From Gammaproteobacteria bacterium (lineage in GTDB: Bacteria > Pseudomonadota > Gammaproteobacteria > Enterobacterales > Alteromonadaceae): 35,203 bases of DNA. This document shows positions 8,017 through 17,152 of the stretch, one piece after another. Below the pieces are notes generated by a model. That model was not told where the DNA came from. It was given only the letters and a program-made list of their open reading frames with translations, and made no database searches. A program made the translations under genes and the position numbers. Location: NCBI GenBank assembly GCA_027484495.1, contig JAIXSW010000015.1, positions 1 through 35,203 of the forward strand. Direction: 5' to 3'. Position 1 is the stretch's first letter. The number at the start of each line of letters is the position of its first letter.

Positions 8017-9905
8017 GGCGCTTTTTTGTCCACCAGCTGCAATTTGCCCTGACGGTACTGTGCCAGCGTTAACTGCCGCTGAACACTATGGCCATCGGCC
8101 AGGCGCAGACTGCCGGTCAGGCCATGATACGCCATGGCCGGAAATTGTTGCTGTTGCTTCAAATGTCCAACCAGCATCAGCGCGTCGTGCCCCATCGCAA
8201 ACAGCCGTTGTAATTGTTCGTCCTGCTCGGCAAACAGACTGTCGAATTCCTGCCGCAGCGGCGGTGCGATGGCAGCCTGCGGCAACAGCCACGGCATTTC
8301 CGTCATGGTCAGACCGGCCAGATCACGTTGATCAGTTTTATCGACCTTCAGACTATGACTGCGCGAACTGGTAAAAATCGGCAAACGCCGGGCTGTCGGA
8401 CTGACGGTGACATCGATAAATGGTTTGAAAAAACGTGTCTGTACCGGGTCGGCAATCAGATAAATCGCATCGATATCCTGCCGGCTGTGTAGCTCAGCTT
8501 TGATCGACTGACCAATTAACCGATTGATTTCTTTTGCTCTTTCCTCGCTTGCTTCGGCTTCAAGGAACTTGTTAATCAGCGCCTGCAGCTGTTCCTGCGA
8601 GCTATAACTGTAGGTTTCGACCGGCTGACCACCGCTTTGTTGCCAGCGGCTTTGGAAATGCTGCGCCATGCGCTGGCCAATCGGATTGACGGCATAAATC
8701 AGCACCGGATGCTGATACTGACGCTGGCGGAACACTTGCACCATTTGGCTCGCTTCATCTTCCCAGGCCAGTGCAAAGAAATATTGCTCCGGCTTCACCG
8801 GCAAGTCGCCTTTGCCATTTAAAAACAGCGTCGGCCATTGCCAGTCCGGTAATTGCTGGATTTTGTCGATGTCTTCACGCAGCAAAGGACCGATGACAAA
8901 CTGCACTTGCGCTTCAGACACTTCAGCCTGCAATTCTGCCGCCGGTTTAGTCGAATCAATAAATACCAGTGTACGTTGTTGTTTCGCCGCTGCAGCGGCC
9001 ATGCCGTATTGCACCGCGTCACCCAGCGTTTTCAGCGGGCCGGATAATGGCAATAACACGGCGATACGTTCCGGGTTATAGGCGGGTGTCTGGCTCAGCA
9101 GTTTGACGTCTTTGGGCAGTTTATCCATGGCTGGCAACATCGGGTGGCGTTGTTGCCAATCGGTCAGTGCCTGCGTGATGGCTTGCTGATCGCCGGCAAA
9201 ACCTTGTGTCAGTTGCAGCAGTTCCAGCCAGGCCTGCGCGCGCGGATGATTCTGTTCACCCAGTTCACGCAGTTCGGCGTTGGATAACTTCACCAGTTGT
9301 TGCCACAGCAGGTCTTGTGCTGTGCTGTCAGCACTGTTGCCCAGCCAGGCATCCAGCGCTAATAAAGTGCGGGTGGCACTGACATTGTCATCCTGTTGCT
9401 GGAAGTACTGGGCAAGTGCCAGCGCCCAGGCTTGCCGGTCGGTTTCCGGCACGTCGGTAAAGGCAGTTTGCTCAGCCAAACGGGCCACCAATGCATGCTG
9501 CTTATCGGCCAGCGCAGACTGTAATAATGGCAGTTGATTTTGCGCGCGGATTTGGCTGTACAGCGATTGTTGCAGCTCAAAACAGATGGCGAGTGTGCGT
9601 TTCGGATCGGTGCTGAGCGCGGCTTTGGCCTGTTGCAGTAATTCGCGTTGTAGCTGTTCGTCCGCGTCCTGTGCCACCGCTTCGTCGGCGGTCGTGACGG
9701 CCTGATAGGTCACTTCGGCCGGTTCCAGTGCCAGCGGCTCGGCCAAGGCTTCCGGTGTCGGTGCTTTGTTGACTGGGGCGGATTGTTGCACTGGTGCTGC
9801 AGTCGTGGTTTCGACTGGGGCCGGCGTACTGCCGCAACCGGTCAGCAGGCTGACGCCAATCGGCAGCAGGACAGATAAACGAAGCTTGAGTTTGCTGGAT
9901 TTCAC
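8013..9905 (-). CDS. lpoA: Penicillin-binding protein activator LpoA (outer-membrane lipoprotein)
   Basis: In E. coli, LpoA reaches from the outer membrane to activate PBP1a peptidoglycan synthesis. A lipobox 'S-L-L-T-G-C' is visible, with the lipidated Cys at residue 24 from the GTG start at 9903-9905. The frame extends to a TTG at 9918-9920, which would add five residues; no strong ribosome binding site separates the two. The N-terminal half (about 80-260) is helical and TPR-like. The C-terminal half (about 285-625) is a periplasmic-binding-protein fold starting 'R-I-A-V-L-L-P-L-S-G-P-L', the hallmark of LpoA. About 630 residues, against 678 in E. coli. It is first in the lpoA-yraN-diaA-dolP run and divergent from rsmI. 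Confidence 0.93.
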   Translation of the reverse strand: MKSSKLKLRLSVLLPIGVSLLTGCGSTPAPVETTTAAPVQQSAPVNKAPTPEALAEPLALEPAEVTYQAVTTADEAVAQDADEQLQRELLQQAKAALSTDPKRTLAICFELQQSLYSQIRAQNQLPLLQSALADKQHALVARLAEQTAFTDVPETDRQAWALALAQYFQQQDDNVSATRTLLALDAWLGNSADSTAQDLLWQQLVKLSNAELRELGEQNHPRAQAWLELLQLTQGFAGDQQAITQALTDWQQRHPMLPAMDKLPKDVKLLSQTPAYNPERIAVLLPLSGPLKTLGDAVQYGMAAAAAKQQRTLVFIDSTKPAAELQAEVSEAQVQFVIGPLLREDIDKIQQLPDWQWPTLFLNGKGDLPVKPEQYFFALAWEDEASQMVQVFRQRQYQHPVLIYAVNPIGQRMAQHFQSRWQQSGGQPVETYSYSSQEQLQALINKFLEAEASEERAKEINRLIGQSIKAELHSRQDIDAIYLIADPVQTRFFKPFIDVTVSPTARRLPIFTSSRSHSLKVDKTDQRDLAGLTMTEMPWLLPQAAIAPPLRQEFDSLFAEQDEQLQRLFAMGHDALMLVGHLKQQQQFPAMAYHGLTGSLRLADGHSVQRQLTLAQYRQGKLQLVDKKAP

Positions 9906-9939
9906 AATGCGCAGGTACAATAGCTGATTGAATGGCCGT

Positions 9940-9952
9940 TAGTTTATACCAT
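9940..9952 (-). promoter_or_regulatory. Possible extended -10 promoter for lpoA
   Basis: On the minus strand the sequence TGGTATAAAC occurs about 35-45 bases upstream of the lpoA start. TG-N-TATAAA is an extended -10 pattern, and no good -35 hexamer is seen 17 bases further upstream, which fits extended -10 promoters. It lies in the 150-bp divergent lpoA/rsmI region. Confidence 0.4.
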
Positions 9953-10057
9953 TTGTCCGGACCGGTCATCCTGCCTGCAACGCAGCAGACCTTTCGCTGG
10001 CAAGTGGTAGCACCGGCCTGCTTGCCTTAATGCTCTGTCCATCACCCGGGAATTCTC

Positions 10058-10912
10058 ATGTCTGTAACCGAAGCTGTTTTATATATCGTGGCTACGCCGA
10101 TTGGCCATTTGGATGACATCAGTCAGCGCGCGATTCAGGTGCTGCGTGACGTGGCCTGGGTGGCAGCAGAAGATACGCGGCACAGCGGGAAGCTGCTCAG
10201 TCATTTAGGTATTTCAGCGCGGTTTTTGTCATTGCATGATCACAATGAAAAACAACGCGCCGCCAGTCTGGTCGAGAAAATCAAAGCCGGCGAAAACGTC
10301 GCGCTGATTAGTGATGCCGGGACGCCGCTGATTTCAGATCCGGGTTACAGTCTGGTGCGGTTATGCCGCGACGCCGGTGTGCGGGTAGTGCCCATTCCGG
10401 GGCCTTGCGCCTTGATTGGCGCGCTGTGCTGCGCCGGTTTACCCACAGACAAGTTTCATTTTATCGGGTTTTTACCGGCTAAATCCGGTCAGCGCCAGCA
10501 AGTGCTGAAAGACATTCCGGCCGGAGTCGGCACGCTGATTTGTTATGAGGCAGCGCGGCGCATCATCGATACGTTACAGGATGTGATGGCCGTATACGGC
10601 GCCGATCGGGAACTGGTGCTGGCAAAAGAGCTGACTAAGACTTTTGAGCATTTTGAACATGGCACTGCGACCAGCATCATCGCGTGGTTGGAAGCAGATC
10701 CGCAGCGTTGTCAGGGCGAAATGGTGCTGATGATCGCGCCGCCTGCGGAGAAAGCCGCCGATGATATAGCCCCGGTAGCCCAACAAACCTTACGACTGCT
10801 GATGGCTGAATTGCCATTGAAAAAAGCTGCGGCGCTGGCCGCCGAAATTCATGGCGAAAAGAAAAATGCTTTATACAAGCTGGGACTCAGCTGGAGCGGA
10901 CAGGATGAATAG
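10058..10912 (+). CDS. rsmI: 16S rRNA (cytidine-1402 2'-O) methyltransferase RsmI
   Basis: Uses S-adenosylmethionine to 2'-O-methylate C1402 in the decoding centre of the 30S subunit. 284 residues, against 286 in E. coli. It has the tetrapyrrole-methylase-like fold: 'L-Y-I-V-A-T-P-I-G-H-L-D-D-I' at 8-21, 'A-E-D-T-R-H-S' near 36-42, the cofactor segment 'S-D-A-G-T-P-L-I-S-D-P-G' near 88-99, and 'P-I-P-G-P-C-A'. It is the divergent neighbour of lpoA, as in E. coli. ATG start; a GGGAA stretch lies about 6-10 bases upstream. An intrinsic terminator follows at 10977. Confidence 0.96.
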   Translation: MSVTEAVLYIVATPIGHLDDISQRAIQVLRDVAWVAAEDTRHSGKLLSHLGISARFLSLHDHNEKQRAASLVEKIKAGENVALISDAGTPLISDPGYSLVRLCRDAGVRVVPIPGPCALIGALCCAGLPTDKFHFIGFLPAKSGQRQQVLKDIPAGVGTLICYEAARRIIDTLQDVMAVYGADRELVLAKELTKTFEHFEHGTATSIIAWLEADPQRCQGEMVLMIAPPAEKAADDIAPVAQQTLRLLMAELPLKKAAALAAEIHGEKKNALYKLGLSWSGQDE

Positions 10913-10976
10913 TGGCGCAGGGCAGCTTTTACCGCAACGCTGACCCAAGGTGAACGCTGATTTCACCAGAGCAATC

Positions 10977-11001
10977 AAAAAGCGCCAACAGGCGCTTTTT
11001 T
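10977..11001. terminator. Bidirectional intrinsic terminator between rsmI and the beta-barrel gene
   Basis: AAAAAGCGCC (10977-10986), loop AACA, then GGCGCTTTTTT (10991-11001). The GC stem is flanked by A-runs and T-runs, so it reads as an intrinsic terminator on both strands: for rsmI (plus) and for the outer-membrane protein gene ending at 11020 (minus). Confidence 0.9.
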
Positions 11002-11019
11002 CAGATCAAAGAGCAGCAA

Positions 11020-11592
11020 TCAGAATGCGTAGCTGGCGGTGAACGTCAGTGCTTTGGCGTCTGTGCTGATATCGGTACCGGTCAGACGGTCATTCAGATC
11101 TTCTTCTGGTAACCATTGTTGTTCGACCGCGAATTTCCATTGTGGGGTCAACAGATATTCGATGCCGGCAGCATAACCGGCGCCACTTTGGCTAAAGCGC
11201 GTGGTGGAACCGCCGCTGCCGTTTGGTGTCGCGTGCATTTCATAGTTCGAGCGAACATGGCTCAGTGTGGTATAGACCCGCACTTGCTCCAGCACCGGAT
11301 AGTGTGCGCGCAACTGCAGCTGGAATTGGCTGTTGACTTTCAGTTGCACCGGGCGGATTTCATCAGAATTGCTGTCTTTCAGCGCACGAGCTTCCACTGC
11401 AAAATAGTCAGCAAATTCATAACCAAGCGTTACACCTGTCATGACAGGTTCGTATTTGGCGTAACCCGTGACAGCAGTGACTTTCAACGTATTGGATTGC
11501 AACACCAGCCCTGCGTACAGCGGATGCGCCGATTCCGCCTGAGCAGCGCCTGCAGCCAGTAGCACAAGACCGAAAATAGATTTTTTTAACAT
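11020..11592 (-). CDS. Small outer-membrane beta-barrel protein
   Basis: 190 residues. A signal peptide 'M-L-K-K-S-I-F-G-L-V-L-L-A-A-G-A-A-Q-A' is likely cut after residue 19 (A-Q-A). The rest alternates polar and hydrophobic residues in amphipathic strands and ends 'L-T-F-T-A-S-Y-A-F'; the C-terminal Phe is the usual BAM recognition signal. It fits the OmpA/OmpW-size eight-stranded barrel group (porin-family outer-membrane beta-barrel). Function is unknown; such proteins can be small porins or adhesins. ATG start with AAGGA nine bases upstream. It is a single gene ending at a shared terminator. Confidence 0.85.
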   Translation of the reverse strand: MLKKSIFGLVLLAAGAAQAESAHPLYAGLVLQSNTLKVTAVTGYAKYEPVMTGVTLGYEFADYFAVEARALKDSNSDEIRPVQLKVNSQFQLQLRAHYPVLEQVRVYTTLSHVRSNYEMHATPNGSGGSTTRFSQSGAGYAAGIEYLLTPQWKFAVEQQWLPEEDLNDRLTGTDISTDAKALTFTASYAF

Positions 11593-11712
11593 CTTTCATA
11601 TGTCCTTATAAAAATAAAAGCGCCTCATGTTACATAATCGGTGTATTTGGCGAAAGTCATTATCTTGTTGTGCTGTTGGATCGCGGCGATCGGGATAATA
11701 AGCAGAGAAAGC

Positions 11713-11751
11713 TTGCTGCGTTCTGCAGAAGATCTGCGTATAATCCGCGCC
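11713..11751 (+). promoter_or_regulatory. rnpB promoter with GC-rich discriminator
   Basis: A perfect TATAAT lies at 11739-11744, followed by the GC-rich CCGCGCC up to the expected start at about 11751-11752. A TTGCTG at 11713-11718 is 20 bases upstream, so the -35 is poorly spaced or weak. A GC-rich discriminator is typical of stable-RNA promoters repressed by (p)ppGpp in gammaproteobacteria; that control is inferred here. Confidence 0.75.
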
Positions 11752-12116
<365 letters not shown>

Positions 12117-12127
12117 TTCATTGCAAC

Positions 12128-12162
12128 AAAAAGGCACCGCAGGTCTCTGTGGTGCCTTTTTT
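12128..12162. terminator. Bidirectional intrinsic terminator for rnpB and the SpoIIAA-like gene
   Basis: AAAAAGGCACCGCAG, loop, CTGTGGTGCCTTTTTT: an 11-12 bp stem with one G-T wobble and T-runs on both strands. It ends rnpB on the plus strand 12 bases after the mature 3' end. On the minus strand it lies 51 bases after the stop of the gene at 12213. Confidence 0.9.
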
Positions 12163-12212
12163 GTTTGTCTCCGGCGACAGGCTTTATTCAGCAGCAACGT
12201 GGGACTGTGGAT

Positions 12213-12629
12213 CTAAGACGCTTTTTGCCGGAAGTCTTGAGTTTCCATATCGAAACCTTCCGCTGCTAACCATTGAAATGCTTCGTGTTGTGTTGGGTAA
12301 ACCCGTTTTTCAAAAACACCGGTATGGTCAGCAATCATGCGCTCCAGCTGGTATTTTTTCACCATATGCGGGCAGTAAATTTGTGCGGCACACCTGAGTT
12401 TATGCTGGATACACCATTGCACTAATTCCTGAATAACGGGCTCAATGGCGGGGACACCCAGTTCCCATTGGTCAAGATAGACGATATGAGCCCAATCAGC
12501 GCCAGCCAGAGGCGTGGCCAACTGCTTAAATGCGGCCGAATACTCTTCGGCTGTTCGTCGGTCCCAGCTTCCATTCACCACAGCCAGAATGACCCGCTGT
12601 TCGCACCATAAATAGAATTTTGGATTCAT
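12213..12629 (-). CDS. Small SpoIIAA/STAS-like protein of unknown function
   Basis: The frame is open to an ATG at 12740, but the ATG at 12627-12629 is preferred: it gives 138 residues and starts directly at the conserved-looking core 'M-N-P-K-F-Y-L-W-C-E-Q-R-V-I-L-A-V-V-N-G-S-W'. The extra 37 residues of the longer form look unstructured. A 'GAAG' five bases upstream is a weak ribosome binding site. The alternation of short strands and helices ('I-L-A-V-V-N-G-S-W', 'H-I-V-Y-L-D-Q-W', 'A-A-Q-I-Y', and the final 'A-F-Q-W-L') resembles SpoIIAA-like/STAS proteins seen in marine gammaproteobacteria, but this assignment is by pattern only. It is a single gene between rnpB and the efflux operon. 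Function is unknown. Confidence 0.7.
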   Translation of the reverse strand: MNPKFYLWCEQRVILAVVNGSWDRRTAEEYSAAFKQLATPLAGADWAHIVYLDQWELGVPAIEPVIQELVQWCIQHKLRCAAQIYCPHMVKKYQLERMIADHTGVFEKRVYPTQHEAFQWLAAEGFDMETQDFRQKAS

Positions 12630-12987
12630 CACTTCAGACACCAGATTTACTTCGATATGTGATTCTAGCTGATTAACGTCTGCTGCTTTTTGATTTAAAG
12701 CAGTGATCCGCGCCGAATCAAGGCCAATCCGCGGCCGCATCTGGCTGCACTGTGTCGCTTAAGTCTTGCGACGTGGCGCAAATGCACTGCGCCCGTGCAG
12801 TGAAGTCGCGGGATGAGCTGACTGAAGGTAGTAAAAACATCGGGTCTGCGGTCAATGACAGACAGAATACGACGAAGCACCCAACTAAATATTTTGTTGC
12901 ATTTAATCCCTCTTCCGTCCCAGTTTTTGCTGGGATTTTCAAGGTGGGCTCATATACTCGGCGCATAACAGTGATGGATGATAAGCG
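12630..12987. other. Intergenic region upstream of the RND operon
   Basis: About 358 bases without a convincing gene if the shorter start of the SpoIIAA-like gene is right. It contains a hairpin TCCCAG-TTTTTG-CTGGGA (12918-12935) followed by TTTT, and a -10-like TATACT at 12953-12958 just upstream of the permease start. TTGCTG at 12927-12932 is too far (20 bases) for a good -35. A 79-residue plus-strand frame (12752-12991) has no recognisable features and overlaps the permease start. Confidence 0.5.
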
Positions 12988-15900
12988 ATGAATCTGACGC
13001 GAGCGGCCTGCAAAAACCCAGCAGCCACCTTTGTGCTGGTCTGCCTGATTGTGTTATTTGGCCTGCTGGCGTTTTACAAACTGCCTATTCAGTTGCTGCC
13101 GGATTTAGACCGGCCACAAATCTTTATCAATAACGGCTGGCGGGCTGCAGCGCCGCAGGAGATGGAAGCCACTATTATTGAACCGCAGGAAAATACCCTG
13201 CGCAATGTACCCGGCGTGGTTGAGATCCAAAGTAATGTCGGCCAGGGCTATGGCTCAATTTCACTGACCTTTGAAGTCGGTCAGGATATGCAGCGCGCCA
13301 TGCTTGATGTGATCAATGCATTAAACCAGGCGCCACCGCGACCACGCGAAGCAGCAGAGCCGCAAATCAGTGTGGGCAGCGGGCGCGGCAATGTCGCCTC
13401 GATTCTGATTAAACAAATGAACCCGCAGGCTGGCGATGATTTTGGCCCTTACCTGAAACTGATCCGCGACAACGTCGGGCCGCGTCTGCGCGCGATCCCG
13501 GGGGTCAGCAGTGTCGAGCTGGCGTCAGATTTGCCACGTGAACTGCATATCACTTTTGATCCTTACAAAATGGCTGCGCTTGGCATCGGTATTGAACAAC
13601 TGCAAAGCAGTATCAGCCGCTCAGTGAATATGTCTGGTGGTTTTGCCGAGGTCGGTCGCCGGCAATACACAGTGCGGTTTGAAGGCCAGTTTGAACCTGC
13701 CGATTATGCGCAGATGATTGTCTCTTACAACCAGGGCCGGCCGGTGTATTTGCAGGAAATCGCCGAAGTTGAGTTGGGTTATCCGGAAATTAACGGCTTT
13801 ACCAAACGCAACGGTCTGCCGGCTTATTATCTGACGCTGGAGCGCGGCGAGAATTCCAACACAGTGGCGATCCTGGATGAAGTGAATAAAGCCATTGTTG
13901 AGCTGAATCGCGACATTTTGGCGCCGCAACAACTGGAAATGGAGCTGAGTTTTGACGCTTCAATTCATATCCGCCGCGCTATCGCGCTGGTCAATTCTAA
14001 CCTGTGGCTTGGTGTCGCGCTTAGTCTCGGCATTCTGTACATCTTCTTGCGCGGCTGGAAAGCCACTGTGCTGATTGGCCTGACCATTCCGGTCTGTCTG
14101 CTGATTGCTTTTGTCGTGCTGCAGGCATTTGGCCGCAGCCTGAACGTCATTTCGCTGGCGGGCCTCGCCTTTGCTGTTGGCATGGTGCTCGATGCGGCGA
14201 TTGTAGTGCAGGAGAATATCGTCCGGCTGATGCAGCAGGGACTGGCGCTTGGTGCCGCGATTAAACTCGGTTGCCGCCAAGTCGGTGGTGCTTTGTTAGC
14301 GTCCACGGCGACGACAGTGGCGATTTTCCTGCCGGTGCTTTATATGCAGGGGGTCGAAGGTCAGCTGTTTTACGATTTGGCGCTGACGCTCGCAGTGTCG
14401 ATCTCGGCCTCAATGCTGGTGGCGCTGACGCTATTACCGGTTTGCACCATGCTGTGGTTTAACGCCGGTGACATCAAAGCCGACCCACTGGCAGCGCACT
14501 GGACGCAACTGGCGCAATGGGTGATGCGGCTGACCAAAGGCAAAAGCCGCGCCATCGGCTGGTCGCTGGGCTTAGTGCCTGGCGCCATGTTGCTGATGAT
14601 GTTGTTATTGCCCAAAGCCGATTTCCTGCCGCAAGCCAATGGTGACGGTATTTTTACCGGTTTTACCTTGCCGCCGGGTGGCAATATCAAAGTGATGGAG
14701 CAGGAAATCGGCCAGTTATTGGTCAAACGGCTGCAACCTTATTACGAAGAGAAAAAATATCCGGCGATCAAAGGCTATAACCTGTCGATGTACTCCGCCT
14801 TTAACGTGTTGTTTGTCTATCCGGAAGACCCGCGGGCGGTTGAGGATATGCTGACCTTGTTGCGCACGGAAATCTTAAAAGACCTGCCGGATACCGAGTC
14901 CTTTAGTTTCCGCGCCAGCCTGCTGAATTTTGGTTTTAACTCGGGCCGGGAGATGTTTGTTGATTTTCAGGGACCGGACACCGACTTCCTGATGGCGCAG
15001 GCGGCAGCGGCCAAAGCGCTGATCGAACAAAAACTGCCGGGCGCCAACGTGCAGGCCGAACCGGGCTTACAGCAGAATCAACCGGAGCTGCGCATTCTGC
15101 CGGATGAGCACAATATTGCGCAGGCCGGCATTGACCGCTTTTCGGTAGCAACCGCCATTCGCGCTGTGACGGACGGCATTTATGTCGGTGAACAATTTGA
15201 CGGCAACGAGCGGATGGACATTATTCTGCGCGCGCTTCCGTGGGACAATCCGGAGCAATTGCAAGCCACGCCAATCTTTACCCAACAAGCCGGTGTGCAG
15301 ACGCTGGGCCAGCTGACGCAGATGCAGCGGACCGTCGGCCCAACCACCTTGTTACGGGTCAATGGCCTGCGCACGGTCAGTTTGCAGGTGTCGCCGCCGG
15401 CAACGATGGCGCTGGAAGATGTGGTCAATGTGTTGCAACAGGACATAGTGCAACCATTACGCAACCAACATGGTAACGACATGACAGTGCAATTTCGCGG
15501 CAGTGCCGACCGGCTGGAAAAAGCCATGCATTCGATGCTGGCCAACTTTGTTGTTGCTGTATTGATTCTGTTTTTGCTGATGGCGGCACTGTTTAAATCA
15601 GCGCGTGACAGCTTGCTGGTGCTGTTGACGATGCCAATGGCGCTGGTTGGCGGTGTGATTGGCCTGAAACTACTGAATCTCTTTGTCTTTCAGTCGCTGG
15701 ATTTACTGACAATGATCGGCTTTATCATCTTGCTTGGCCTGGTCGTGAACAATGCGATTTTGCTGGTAGAGCAGTATCGCCAGTCGTTGCAGCTTGGCAT
15801 GGCGCAGTTAGAGGCGATTGAATTTGCCGTACAAATTCGTGCGCGGCCGATTTTTATGAGTACGCTGACCAGCATTTTTGGCATGCTGCCGCTGGCACTG

Positions 15901-16074
15901 ATCCCTGGCGTGGGTACCGAAATCTATCGCGGTCTGGCTATTGTCATTGTCGGTGGTATGACATTCAGTATGCTGTTTAGTCTGATTTTAGTGCCTGCGA
16001 TGTTGCAGGCTTTACCGGCCAAACGCCGGGAAAAACAAATTGATGTTGCCGAGGTTGCTGATGAAATTGCCTGA
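12988..16074 (+). CDS. RND efflux transporter permease (AcrB/HAE-like)
   Basis: 1028 residues, the normal size for a proton-driven tripartite efflux pump of the inner membrane. It shows the RND pattern: a membrane helix near 12-30 followed by 'K-L-P-I-Q-L-L-P-D-L-D-R-P', two large periplasmic loops (about 35-330 and 550-855), a six-helix bundle from about 335, and a second from about 855. The TM4 relay motif reads 'G-M-V-L-D-A-A-I-V-V-Q-E-N' with a single Asp402; AcrB has two Asp there, while heavy-metal pumps such as CusA have one. In TM10 the AcrB relay Lys is Asn ('L-V-V-N-N-A-I-L-L-V-E', near 920). The substrate is unknown. It overlaps the adaptor gene by 14 bp. No outer-membrane channel gene is present. 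Confidence 0.93.
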   Translation: MNLTRAACKNPAATFVLVCLIVLFGLLAFYKLPIQLLPDLDRPQIFINNGWRAAAPQEMEATIIEPQENTLRNVPGVVEIQSNVGQGYGSISLTFEVGQDMQRAMLDVINALNQAPPRPREAAEPQISVGSGRGNVASILIKQMNPQAGDDFGPYLKLIRDNVGPRLRAIPGVSSVELASDLPRELHITFDPYKMAALGIGIEQLQSSISRSVNMSGGFAEVGRRQYTVRFEGQFEPADYAQMIVSYNQGRPVYLQEIAEVELGYPEINGFTKRNGLPAYYLTLERGENSNTVAILDEVNKAIVELNRDILAPQQLEMELSFDASIHIRRAIALVNSNLWLGVALSLGILYIFLRGWKATVLIGLTIPVCLLIAFVVLQAFGRSLNVISLAGLAFAVGMVLDAAIVVQENIVRLMQQGLALGAAIKLGCRQVGGALLASTATTVAIFLPVLYMQGVEGQLFYDLALTLAVSISASMLVALTLLPVCTMLWFNAGDIKADPLAAHWTQLAQWVMRLTKGKSRAIGWSLGLVPGAMLLMMLLLPKADFLPQANGDGIFTGFTLPPGGNIKVMEQEIGQLLVKRLQPYYEEKKYPAIKGYNLSMYSAFNVLFVYPEDPRAVEDMLTLLRTEILKDLPDTESFSFRASLLNFGFNSGREMFVDFQGPDTDFLMAQAAAAKALIEQKLPGANVQAEPGLQQNQPELRILPDEHNIAQAGIDRFSVATAIRAVTDGIYVGEQFDGNERMDIILRALPWDNPEQLQATPIFTQQAGVQTLGQLTQMQRTVGPTTLLRVNGLRTVSLQVSPPATMALEDVVNVLQQDIVQPLRNQHGNDMTVQFRGSADRLEKAMHSMLANFVVAVLILFLLMAALFKSARDSLLVLLTMPMALVGGVIGLKLLNLFVFQSLDLLTMIGFIILLGLVVNNAILLVEQYRQSLQLGMAQLEAIEFAVQIRARPIFMSTLTSIFGMLPLALIPGVGTEIYRGLAIVIVGGMTFSMLFSLILVPAMLQALPAKRREKQIDVAEVADEIA

Positions 16075-17152
16075 GAAAAAATTACTGTTAAGCCTGTTTT
16101 TTGGTGCTGTGCTGACAGCGCCTGCATTACATGCGCAGGAGCAGGCGCCAGCCAGAGTGGTCAGTACTGCTGCGGTACGGACCATGCAAATCGCGCCGAC
16201 CATGATGGTCTCCGGCCAGGTGCAAAGTAAGTACCAGTCGAATTTAAGTACTGGCGTGGACGGCCGGCTGGACTGGATCGCCGAACCCGGTCAGCAGGTG
16301 CAGGCCGGCGCTGTGCTGGCGCGGCTGGATCTAAAACCGCTGCAACTGCGTGCAGCGGAGTTACAGGCGCAGCTGAAACGCTCGCATATTCAGTCGCAGC
16401 GGCTGGATAAAGAATTGACGCGCCAGCGCAGTCTGCTCAGCAAAGCGCTGGTGTCGCAAACATTAGTCGACCAAACACAGGCCGAAGCCGATCTGGCGCG
16501 GGCGGATATTGAACTGAGTCAGGCGTCATTGGCGCAATTACAGGATCAACTGAACCGGGCTGAACTAAAGGCGCCGTTTGCCGGTGTGGTCAGCCAGCGC
16601 TTTCATCAAATTGGCGAAGAGATCAGCCGCAGTGCGCCATTGTTGCAATTGGTGAATCTGGAGCAACTGGAAGTGCGGGTCTATGCGCCGCTACAGTATG
16701 CGGCTTATGTACAGCCGGGCCAGCAGGTCAGTGTGTTTGATCAGCAAGGCCAGCGCTCCCTGCAAGTGCAATCGACGATCCCGGTATCGGATAATCGATC
16801 GCAGACGTTTGAACTGCGGCTGCAGGCCGGTGGCAGCGGTTTTCAGGTCGGTCAGCTGGTCAGCGTCGGCATCCCCACTGCTGTCGCGCGTGATAGCCTG
16901 GTGATCCACCGTGACGCGCTGGTATTGGCGCAGCAACAACATACGGTATTTAAAGTGGCCGGCAACAAAGCGCAGCAGGTCAAAGTGGTGTTAGGCCAAG
17001 GCCAGGGTGAGTGGCTGCAGGTCGAAGGTGCGATCAACAGTGGTGACCAGCTGGTGGTTCGCGGCGCGGATACGTTGACCGATGGCGCTGCTGTGCGTGT
17101 ACTCAGCAACGAAGAGTTTAAACTGGCCGGCAGTCGCACCGGCCTGCAATAA
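16061..17152 (+). CDS. RND efflux periplasmic adaptor (membrane fusion protein)
   Basis: 363 residues from the ATG at 16061. A farther ATG (16040) lies within the permease frame and lacks a good ribosome binding site, whereas GAGG lies about 7 bases before 16061. A signal peptide (about 1-25, ending A-L-H-A) precedes a barrel-sandwich/lipoyl half-motif 'G-R-L-D-W-I-A-E-P-G-Q-Q-V-Q-A-G-A-V-L-A-R-L-D', an alpha hairpin (about 95-165, 'L-D-K-E-L-T-R-Q-R-S-L-L-S-K-A-L-V-S'), the second half 'L-K-A-P-F-A-G-V-V-S-Q-R', a beta barrel, and a membrane-proximal domain. There is no lipobox, so it is probably a soluble or non-lipidated adaptor. It is co-translated with the permease; its order after the permease is less common than adaptor first. 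Confidence 0.92.
   Translation: MKLPEKKLLLSLFFGAVLTAPALHAQEQAPARVVSTAAVRTMQIAPTMMVSGQVQSKYQSNLSTGVDGRLDWIAEPGQQVQAGAVLARLDLKPLQLRAAELQAQLKRSHIQSQRLDKELTRQRSLLSKALVSQTLVDQTQAEADLARADIELSQASLAQLQDQLNRAELKAPFAGVVSQRFHQIGEEISRSAPLLQLVNLEQLEVRVYAPLQYAAYVQPGQQVSVFDQQGQRSLQVQSTIPVSDNRSQTFELRLQAGGSGFQVGQLVSVGIPTAVARDSLVIHRDALVLAQQQHTVFKVAGNKAQQVKVVLGQGQGEWLQVEGAINSGDQLVVRGADTLTDGAAVRVLSNEEFKLAGSRTGLQ

Noticed and set aside
12918..12939. Hairpin TCCCAG/CTGGGA plus TTTT upstream of the RND operon as a terminator
   Set aside because: Only six pairs and four T residues, and no plus-strand gene upstream that would need it; kept only as a note in the intergenic entry.
12925..12958. Full sigma-70 promoter for the RND operon
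   Set aside because: TATACT is a fair -10, but the nearest TTG-type -35 is 20 bases away, outside usual spacing; not strong enough for a separate call.
12752..12991. 79-residue plus-strand gene before the RND permease
   Set aside because: No recognisable domain or ribosome binding site, overlap with the permease start, and low-complexity composition unlike neighbouring proteins.
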